This document shows positions 36,104 to 41,205 of a stretch of 41,205 nt of DNA, piece by piece. How positions within the stretch are numbered: position 1 is the stretch's first letter; each line of letters starts with the position of its first letter. The position numbers were made by a program, and so were the translations under genes. A model generated the notes under the pieces. The model did no database searches. It had not been told where the DNA came from and saw nothing but the letters and a program-made list of their open reading frames with translations. This DNA is from Spirochaetaceae bacterium (GTDB lineage Bacteria; Spirochaetota; Spirochaetia; DSM-27196; SLAA01): the NCBI GenBank assembly GCA_007695055.1, contig REEM01000112.1, forward strand, positions 1 through 41,205, given 5' to 3'.

Positions 36104-37756
36104 TCAACACTCAATTACATTAATGGGTATATGGACAGCCAGGCCGCCCTCGCTTGTCTCCTTATACTTCGTGCTCATATCTTGCGCTGTGGCCCACATA
36201 GTGCTAATTACCGCGTCAAGGCTTACTCGGGCTGCCGCCGGGTCCGAGCTCAATGCCAAGGCGGATGCTGCGACGGCTTTTGCAGCGCCCATTGTATTAC
36301 GTTCTATACATGGAATCTGAACAAGTCCGCCAACAGGATCGCAGGTGAGTCCAAGGTGGTGCTCCATTGCTATCTCAGCTGCCATGAGGGTACGGTCGAT
36401 GTCGGCTCCTTGTAGCTCAGCGAGGGCGGCAGCGGCCATGGCCGCGCTGACGCCAATCTCTGCCTGACAGCCTCCCATTGCCGCTGAGATGGTGGCTCCT
36501 TGTTTGAACAGGCTGCCTATTGCGCCCGCGGTCAGAAGGAAACGGCGTAGCTCCGGCCGGCCTATTTCTTTGGTGAAACAAAGGTAGTACAGCATCACTG
36601 CCGGAATAACCCCCGCAGCACCATTGGTTGGAGCGGTGACTACCCGGCCAAAGGCAGCATTCTCCTCGTTCGCGGCAAGGGCAAAGGCTGAAATCCAACG
36701 GAGAATACGCTCGAATCCCACTCGGTCGGTGCCGGTTGAGACAAAACTGCGTTCAACGCTACGTATAACCTCGGCTAGGACTTCCGGTAGGTCTGCTTCT
36801 GTCCCGGGCCCGGGGAATGGTATGAGTTCGGATACCGGCCTGCCGAGTAAGGCTGCAGCCATGGCGGGTGCACGGCGCTGCACCTTGAGGCCACCCGGCA
36901 GATTTCCGTATGAGCTTAATCCGGATACGACACACGCACACATTTTGATCAGTATGTGGTCCAATTGGGCTTCAATCTCGGTCAGGCCCTGTAGTTGCAA
37001 CTCGTTGCGCAATGCAACCCCGGAGACCGGCTCGTCCAGATTGCGGCAGTGTGTTCTCAGTTCATCTGCTGTCCGGTACGGAAAGGGAAAGTCCTTTCGT
37101 GTGTGCCGGTGTGTGTCGGAGGCTGCGCTGGATGGTGTCTCGGGGGTGTCTCCCCCCCCCACGACAAAACCTCCACCTATGGAGTAATAGGTGCGCGAGA
37201 GAATGACGACAGGACAGTCGGCGCGGTTTTTGTCACTGTCGCTTCCGGATTGTGCACACGCGGAAAATCGCATGCCATTAGGATGGTAAGCTAGGATTTC
37301 CTCCCGCAAAAAGTGGATATCTCTGGTGGGTCGAAACTCAAGCTCCTTATACTCCGGTGATAGTGCGGCTTTGACTGCTTCTTTTACCATGGGTTTGCCG
37401 AGGCGAACAGAAATAGACTGCGAGCGGTCTGCTGCATAGCGCTGTACAACATCGAGTGGTACCGTGGCTGGGTCGTAACCCGCAAGTCCAAGCATCACGG
37501 CCAGGTCTGTTCCGTGGCCAGCGCCAGTTTTGGCAAGCGAGCCGAAGAGCTCCACTTGAATGCAGTCTACATCGGAACTTTCTGTGGCGGTCTGGGTAAG
37601 CTCTTCAATGAAGAGCAGAGCGGCTTTCCAAGGGCCCATTGTGTGCGAGCTGGACGGCCCGACACCAATCTTAAACATATCAAAGACACTGATGCGTTCG
37701 TTTGGGTAACGATCTTTACGGGGAGTACCTGATTCGGCATCGACTGCTGTTTGCAT
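36104..37756 (-). CDS. sdaA: L-serine dehydratase, iron-sulfur dependent, single chain
   Basis: Converts L-serine to pyruvate and ammonia. The 550-residue chain has the beta domain first (SVFDMFKIGVGPSSSHTMGP) and the alpha domain after it, as in E. coli SdaA, which is ~454 residues. Cysteines in AMGGCQAEIGVSA and LGLTCDPVGGLVQIPCIERN would bind the [4Fe-4S] cluster. The extra length is partly a hydrophilic insertion of ~40 residues after YYSIGGGFVV, where the gene contains a G9 tract (37152-37160). A weak TAGTAT lies 6 nt upstream of the ATG, with no clear -35, so co-transcription with the AAA+ gene 29 nt upstream is also possible. Confidence 0.94.
   Translation of the reverse strand: MQTAVDAESGTPRKDRYPNERISVFDMFKIGVGPSSSHTMGPWKAALLFIEELTQTATESSDVDCIQVELFGSLAKTGAGHGTDLAVMLGLAGYDPATVPLDVVQRYAADRSQSISVRLGKPMVKEAVKAALSPEYKELEFRPTRDIHFLREEILAYHPNGMRFSACAQSGSDSDKNRADCPVVILSRTYYSIGGGFVVGGGDTPETPSSAASDTHRHTRKDFPFPYRTADELRTHCRNLDEPVSGVALRNELQLQGLTEIEAQLDHILIKMCACVVSGLSSYGNLPGGLKVQRRAPAMAAALLGRPVSELIPFPGPGTEADLPEVLAEVIRSVERSFVSTGTDRVGFERILRWISAFALAANEENAAFGRVVTAPTNGAAGVIPAVMLYYLCFTKEIGRPELRRFLLTAGAIGSLFKQGATISAAMGGCQAEIGVSAAMAAAALAELQGADIDRTLMAAEIAMEHHLGLTCDPVGGLVQIPCIERNTMGAAKAVAASALALSSDPAAARVSLDAVISTMWATAQDMSTKYKETSEGGLAVHIPINVIEC
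37152..37160 (-). repeat. Homopolymeric G9 tract inside sdaA
   Basis: Nine consecutive C on the plus strand read as G9 in the gene, encoding part of VVGGG. Such tracts can slip in replication; a one-base change would frameshift the gene about a third of the way in. Confidence 0.85.
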
Positions 37757-37785
37757 GAAGAAATACTAACACGGGCCGCATAGCT

Positions 37786-39843
37786 CTACCAGCGGTTTTC
37801 GGAAGCTATCTCGGCACGGGTAGGGATGTCGTGTTTCGTTATGGAACAGAGAAGATGATCCGTGAGTGGGGTAATTCCTGCGATTCGGTTTGCCTGTTTC
37901 TCAACTATCCGCTCAAAGAGGTTTCGAACCAGGCGACCGTTGCCGAATGCTTTATCACGTTTTCGGTGCAGAGAGGTGAGTAAACCGAGCAACTCGCGTC
38001 TGGCGGGCGATGTGAGGCTGAACATAGCATTCTCAATGAAGACATCAAAAATCCGAAGCAGTTCCTCCGGTTCGTAATGGTCAAAGTAGAAATATCTATT
38101 AAAACGGCTCTTGAGTCCGGGGTTTGTGTCCAGGAATATTTTCATTTCATCGGGGTAACCAGCAACAATCACCGCAAGTCTGTCTCGGTTGTCCTCCATG
38201 CGTTTGAGCAGGGTGTCGATAGCTTCCTGGCCAAAATCCTTCCCACCACTGCGCGGGCTGAGCGTATAGGCCTCGTCAATGAACAACACTCCGTCCAAAG
38301 CTTGGTCGATAACCTCGGTCGTCTGTATTGCCGTTTGGCCCACAAATCCAGCAACCATGCCGGAGCGGTCGGTTTCCACCATGTGTCCGCTCTTTAGCAG
38401 ACCAAGCGCGCGGAACACCTTACCCACATAACGTGCAATAGTTGTTTTGCCTGTGCCTGGTGGCCCGTAAAAAACCGCGTGCATCGAGAACTCGGTGACA
38501 GGAAGCCCACGTAGCTCCCTTTCACGGTGAACCTTCATGAGGTTCACAAATGTTTCTATCTGCGTCTTGACCTTATCCATACCAATAAGTCGATTCACGC
38601 TGAGCATGATCTCCTCAAGCGATTCTTCCTCACCCGCCTGAGAAACCTTCACAGCTGGCTTCTTTGCTTGGAGCTTATCAGTACTTGCACCTTCCGCTTC
38701 GCGTTCGCCGTAGATGATCTGCCGGATCTTCTGCAGGCGCTTGGCGTGTTGTTCACTTATGTTGCCGTCCGCCTTAAGCAAGACCTGAGCAAAGGAATAG
38801 AACAGCGCAGCCATCTTGTCGAAGTGTGAAGTGTCCTGCTGACGATCATAAGCCCGCAGGTAGGCAAGACTCCGTAAGGACCGTGATGTCTCGTAGCGAG
38901 CAGCTTTACGGAGCTCGTTCGCAAATAAGTTCCATTGGGCCAAAACGGCACGCCGTTTACGTAAAGGCAGTGACTCAACCCGGAAAAGATCAACCAATAG
39001 TTCGCGATCCTTCACCAAGCTTTGTCGTAGCGGCATGAGTACCATAGATACAAAAAGCTTACTCTCGTCGCTTAAGTGTTCATCACCACTAATGCATAGG
39101 TTGGCTATGTACAAAAGATCATCAATGAGTTGCTGAAGGAAGGCAGGTTCTTCGTTAAATGATTTATATTTATTGACTTCCGCAAAAATCTTGCGGGCCT
39201 CGGAGTGAAGGAAGTTAAGGTTCCGCAGCTTCTCTTCAGCAGGTGAAAGCTTGGGCAGAGTCTCAGGTTCGTCATCTTCATCTTCATGCGTGCGCATCTT
39301 ATCTTGTGGGCCAGCAGGAAGCCCTGACTCGGACGGGGAGTCATGCTTTGAGTCTTTGGTAAGAGCGGTTTCATTTCTTTTTTTGGGTGCCTTCGGGGTG
39401 GCATTTGTTCGTTTTGCTGTTCGTCCGCCACTCTCCATACGCTCTCTTAACGCACTGAGAAAGGAGTGCACCTGGTTCTCGTCGCGTGTAGTGGTAAGCA
39501 CGGTCTCAATTTCATCTTGAACGAAGGTAACGCGATTAGAGGCTGCACCACGTCGAGTGCGAACACCACTGAGGTGTGAGAACTCAAGAACTTCCGGCCT
39601 TGCTCGGGTGTCACCATTTGCAAGAAAGACAAGCCGCTGGTCGGTCAAGCAGAACACACCGGGGGTACCGGAACCAGAGCCAACGACCACCCGGCCCCGG
39701 TAAAAGCCTTCGAGTACATCGATAATGACTTCCTCATCTTCGAGTACACGTTGCATATTTGTGATGATATTTTTCTTAAAGGAAACGTGTATCCAGTTTG
39801 TTATGCCGTCAAGTTGGGACTCAAGCTCTTCTTGTACAGCCAT
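37786..39843 (-). CDS. AAA+ ATPase of CbbX/SpoVK type with N-terminal PH-like and central TerB-like regions
   Basis: A 685-residue multidomain protein. Residues ~20-125 look like a bacterial PH domain (GVFCLTDQRLVFLANG). Residues ~130-200 are a charged linker. Residues ~230-390 are helical, with LLKADGNISEQHAKRLQKI resembling TerB. The C-terminal ~280 residues are an AAA+ module of the CbbX/SpoVK group: Walker A GPPGTGKTT at 460-468, Walker B VLFIDEAYTL with Asp523/Glu524, and an arginine finger in KSRFNRYF. Relatives remodel protein complexes as hexamers. The client is unknown. The start has only a weak GGAAG upstream. rpmB lies 162 nt upstream on the same strand and sdaA follows after 29 nt. 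Confidence 0.82.
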   Translation of the reverse strand: MAVQEELESQLDGITNWIHVSFKKNIITNMQRVLEDEEVIIDVLEGFYRGRVVVGSGSGTPGVFCLTDQRLVFLANGDTRARPEVLEFSHLSGVRTRRGAASNRVTFVQDEIETVLTTTRDENQVHSFLSALRERMESGGRTAKRTNATPKAPKKRNETALTKDSKHDSPSESGLPAGPQDKMRTHEDEDDEPETLPKLSPAEEKLRNLNFLHSEARKIFAEVNKYKSFNEEPAFLQQLIDDLLYIANLCISGDEHLSDESKLFVSMVLMPLRQSLVKDRELLVDLFRVESLPLRKRRAVLAQWNLFANELRKAARYETSRSLRSLAYLRAYDRQQDTSHFDKMAALFYSFAQVLLKADGNISEQHAKRLQKIRQIIYGEREAEGASTDKLQAKKPAVKVSQAGEEESLEEIMLSVNRLIGMDKVKTQIETFVNLMKVHRERELRGLPVTEFSMHAVFYGPPGTGKTTIARYVGKVFRALGLLKSGHMVETDRSGMVAGFVGQTAIQTTEVIDQALDGVLFIDEAYTLSPRSGGKDFGQEAIDTLLKRMEDNRDRLAVIVAGYPDEMKIFLDTNPGLKSRFNRYFYFDHYEPEELLRIFDVFIENAMFSLTSPARRELLGLLTSLHRKRDKAFGNGRLVRNLFERIVEKQANRIAGITPLTDHLLCSITKHDIPTRAEIASENRW

Positions 39844-39884
39844 TTGTTATGCTTCCGGGCAGGACCTGTTGCCTCTAAGGATTT

Positions 39885-39903
39885 TGGCCTCGGGCCGAGG
39901 CCA
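39885..39903. terminator. GC-rich dyad between rpmB and the AAA+ gene
   Basis: TGGCCTC and GAGGCCA form a 7-bp stem around GGGCC, about 40 nt upstream of the AAA+ start. There is no U-run in the minus direction. It could attenuate read-through from rpmB or be an operator. Confidence 0.3.
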
Positions 39904-39978
39904 GCGCTTTGCTTGCTAAAAGATACGGATTTCGCCCTCTGGAGAGTAGTAGTTCCGGGCGACGGAGAACGGGCTTCA

Positions 39979-39996
39979 CCGGAGTGTGTACTCCGG
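39979..39996 (-). terminator. Hairpin just after rpmB
   Basis: CCGGAGT and ACTCCGG form a perfect 7-bp stem with a 4-nt loop, starting 9 nt after the rpmB stop codon. The position is that of a terminator, but no U-run follows. Confidence 0.5.
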
Positions 39997-40005
39997 CTGT
40001 ATTCC

Positions 40006-40245
40006 TCAAGTAACGTCCTTAAGCGTGAGGCCAAGCTTCTTCAAGTAGGGAAGTAGACCAAGTTTGTTAACGGTGCGAAGAGCACTGGTTGACAGCTTGA
40101 TCCGAACCATGCGTCCGAGTTCAGGGACAAAGATTCGTTGCTTCTGGATATTTGGGCGTTGAACCCGTCGGGTCTTGTTGTGAGCATGGCTAACGTTGTT
40201 GCCGGCGAGCGGCTTCTTCCCGGTGATGTTACACTTTCTTGACAC
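40006..40245 (-). CDS. rpmB: 50S ribosomal protein L28
   Basis: A 79-residue basic protein of the large ribosomal subunit. SRKCNITGKKPLAGNNVSHA, the KTRRVQRPNIQKQRI segment and KLSTSALRTV are characteristic of L28, and the length is normal. The start is GTG at 40245 with AGGAAGGAG about 6 nt upstream. The longer open frame to 40542 is not real because it runs through the tRNA gene. It lies 71 nt downstream of tRNA-Gly on the same strand and probably shares its transcript, with a hairpin after the stop. Confidence 0.95.
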   Translation of the reverse strand: MSRKCNITGKKPLAGNNVSHAHNKTRRVQRPNIQKQRIFVPELGRMVRIKLSTSALRTVNKLGLLPYLKKLGLTLKDVT

Positions 40246-40316
40246 GGGAAACTCCTTCCTGTTTTCTGGCGATGCGTACGCAGCACAGTCGATTATCGAC
40301 ATGAAATACAGCAGCA

Positions 40317-40388
40317 AGCGACCGATCGGAATCGAACCGACATCACCAGCTTGGAAGGCTGGGGTAATAACCATTATACGACGGTCGC
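40317..40388 (-). tRNA. tRNA-Gly (anticodon TCC)
   Basis: A 72-nt cloverleaf. The acceptor stem GCGACCG pairs perfectly with CGGTCGC. The D-arm contains TATAATGGTTATTA. The anticodon arm CCAGC-CTTCCAA-GCTGG has anticodon TCC (40355-40353). The T-arm is GTCGG-TTCGATT-CCGAT with one G-T pair. The discriminator is T. CCA is not encoded, so it must be added. A sigma-70 promoter precedes it. Confidence 0.96.
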
Positions 40389-40400
40389 GTGTGAAGGTTG

Positions 40401-40430
40401 TATATAGCAGGCATCGACCCTGTATGTCAA
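40401..40430 (-). promoter_or_regulatory. Promoter for tRNA-Gly (and probably rpmB)
   Basis: On the minus strand a perfect -35 TTGACA (40430-40425), an 18-nt spacer and TATATA (40406-40401) put the start a few nt before the tRNA 5' end at 40388. This is one of the two perfect TTGACA -35 hexamers I identified and the strongest promoter in the window. Confidence 0.75.
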
Positions 40431-40603
40431 GCATGGGCCACGATGTGTGGTAAAGCGGAGACTCAGTAGCTTTGTCTTTCAAATCTTGATAGTAGTGAAA
40501 AGGCTTGAGCCCTTGCCACCAATTCCTAACAGCACATCGCACTTCGTTTTCCCATTGATCTCCCTATGGGCGAATGCTCCCGTGACGTGATAGACGGGCA
40601 TGA
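40431..40603. other. Intergenic stretch between tRNA-Gly and PUR promoters
   Basis: About 170 nt without a convincing gene. Small inverted repeats are present (CCCAT/ATGGG at 40551-40570 with a 10-nt loop; a short GGCT/AGCC dyad near 40501) but none has the form of a terminator or a known RNA family. Confidence 0.5.
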
Positions 40604-40632
40604 TTGCAGTCACACGATCATTACTTTATAGT
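40604..40632 (+). promoter_or_regulatory. Promoter for the PUR-domain gene
   Basis: TTGCAG (40604-40609), a 17-nt spacer and TATAGT (40627-40632) predict a start near 40639 and a leader of ~59 nt. It is the divergent partner of the tRNA-Gly promoter. Confidence 0.6.
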
Positions 40633-40642
40633 GGTGTTGAAC

Positions 40643-40686
40643 GTTGGATAAACCAACAGCAAGGATCGTGGTACATAGGATCGTGG
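40643..40686 (+). promoter_or_regulatory. Leader hairpin and direct repeat before the PUR gene
   Basis: GTTGG-ATAAA-CCAAC (40643-40657) is a perfect 5-bp hairpin. It is followed by two copies of AGGATCGTGG (40662-40671 and 40677-40686, period 15 nt). The second copy runs into the GGAGGAG ribosome site. This could be a binding site for the encoded protein itself, but there is no direct proof. Confidence 0.35.
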
Positions 40687-40697
40687 AGGAGCGAGAA

Positions 40698-41205
40698 ATG
40701 GGTGTTCGTGGTGAGGTGTTTTCGGTGCGCTGCTCCGGTAGTGGTGACAACCGATCCTATTTTTTTAATGTTAAAGAGAATCGCAATGGTGATTTGTTCC
40801 TGAATATTGTGGAAAGCAAGAAGCACGGTGGGGACGATTTCGAACGTCACCAAATAGTGGTATTTGCTGAAGATCTGCAGGACTTTCGTGGTTCACTTGA
40901 GAAATGTGTAGATTTCATGCGCAATCCGCAGCAAGGTGAAGGCGCGGCCCCCAGTCGTGATCGCGGTTCACGTGAGTACGGCGAGCGCGGTGGAAATGAC
41001 CGCGGAGGCGACCGAGCTGGGCGTGGCGGATACGGTGGTGGCGAGCGCGGTGGCAGTGCCCGCGGAGGCGACCGAGCTGGACGTCAGTTTGGTGGCGGTG
41101 GCGGTGAGCGCGGCGGCAGAGACCGCGGAGGCGACCGCGGTGCACGTGGCGGATACGGTGGTGGCGAACGCGGCGGCAGAGACCGCGGCGGCGACCCAGC
41201 AGGAC
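40698..41205 (+). CDS. PUR-domain nucleic-acid-binding protein with RGG-repeat tail (cut by window edge)
   Basis: An open frame of at least 169 codons that continues beyond the right edge, preceded by GGAGGAG. Residues 1 to ~78 form a single PUR repeat (RGEVFSVRCSG, RSYFFNVKENRNGDLFLNIVESK, HQIVVFAEDLQDF), as in the spirochaete PUR proteins exemplified by Borrelia BpuR. These bind DNA and RNA and act as homodimers. From residue ~95 the tail is a repeated 20-residue unit GERGG..RGGD.. with Arg-Gly-Gly boxes and Tyr/Phe, four copies visible. RGG tails in eukaryotic proteins bind RNA and promote condensation; this role here is inference. A leader hairpin and direct repeats suggest possible autoregulation. 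Confidence 0.88.
   Translation, partial: MGVRGEVFSVRCSGSGDNRSYFFNVKENRNGDLFLNIVESKKHGGDDFERHQIVVFAEDLQDFRGSLEKCVDFMRNPQQGEGAAPSRDRGSREYGERGGNDRGGDRAGRGGYGGGERGGSARGGDRAGRQFGGGGGERGGRDRGGDRGARGGYGGGERGGRDRGGDPAG
40980..41205 (+). repeat. Tandem ~60-bp repeats encoding the RGG tail
   Basis: Four units begin at 40980, 41040, 41103 and 41163 (60, 63, 60 and at least 43 nt; the last is cut by the edge). Each encodes GERGG followed by RGGD and a Gly/Tyr or Gly/Phe segment. High similarity at DNA level suggests recent duplication and possible length variation. Confidence 0.8.

Noticed and set aside
37754-37785. Independent promoter for sdaA (TAGTAT 6 nt before ATG)
   Set aside because: It follows the same pattern as the leaderless candidates but has no credible -35; co-transcription with the AAA+ gene is at least as likely.
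40246-40542. Long N-terminal extension of L28 (open frame continues to 40542)
   Set aside because: The extension would translate through the tRNA-Gly gene and its promoter; GTG 40245 has a proper ribosome site and the family start.

Overview
The window looks like chromosomal core sequence from a free-living or host-associated spirochaete. Three genes carry that signal: a membrane-anchored giant coiled-coil protein of the spirochaete-specific SpiroCoCo type (13441-17070), a PUR-domain nucleic-acid-binding protein of the kind known from Borrelia and Treponema (40698 to the right edge), and several large secreted or cytoplasmic proteins I cannot match to any family outside that group. The sequence is moderately GC-rich and densely coding. 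I see no IS elements, prophage, CRISPR array or rRNA; the only RNA gene found is one tRNA-Gly.

Layout. (1) 23-5863, plus strand: PTS enzyme I (ptsI), the double-GTPase ribosome-assembly factor Der, a MerR-type regulator with a long extra C-terminal region, and a secreted NlpC/P60-like protein, all overlapping or nearly touching. (2) 5909-13345, plus: a secreted TPR-repeat protein, an outer-membrane beta-barrel, ExbB, ExbD, TonB and a HAD hydrolase, which reads as one envelope energy-transduction operon with its own promoter. (3) 13441-21081, plus: the 1209-residue coiled-coil protein, then grpE-dnaK-dnaJ. (4) 21139-24190, minus: a UvrD/PcrA/Rep helicase and an RsmB/NOP-type RNA cytosine methyltransferase. 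The methyltransferase overlaps head-to-head with a plus-strand phosphoglycolate-phosphatase-like gene, which is followed by a phosphohexomutase and a DEDDh exonuclease (24151-27210). (5) A 671-residue unknown protein (minus, 27223-29238) is divergent from a lipoprotein - HEAT repeat - SanA-like operon (29367-31448). (6) 31491-33755, plus: a metal-handling set with a CobW-type GTPase, a NicO/RcnA-type transporter and a small HMA-domain chaperone. (7) 33857-39843, minus: fused trehalose-6-phosphate synthase/phosphatase, one-chain L-serine dehydratase, and a PH-like/TerB-like/AAA+ fusion. (8) 40006-40388, minus: rpmB (L28) behind tRNA-Gly(TCC). (9) The PUR gene with an RGG-repeat tail runs off the right edge.

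Themes. Sugar uptake and storage functions (ptsI, phosphohexomutase, trehalose synthesis) and stress or folding functions (GrpE-DnaK-DnaJ, trehalose) sit among envelope-biogenesis genes. A recurring regulatory pattern is that several transcription-unit leaders lack a Shine-Dalgarno sequence but have a -10-like hexamer 6-10 nt before the start codon, whereas operon-internal genes mostly have clear GGAG-type sites. This suggests frequent leaderless or near-leaderless mRNAs. The least described parts are the TPR/barrel/ExbBD/TonB operon, the PH-TerB-AAA+ fusion, the membrane coiled-coil protein with a C-terminal HTH-like end, and the PUR-RGG protein. All identifications come from reading motifs by eye; no database search was run.
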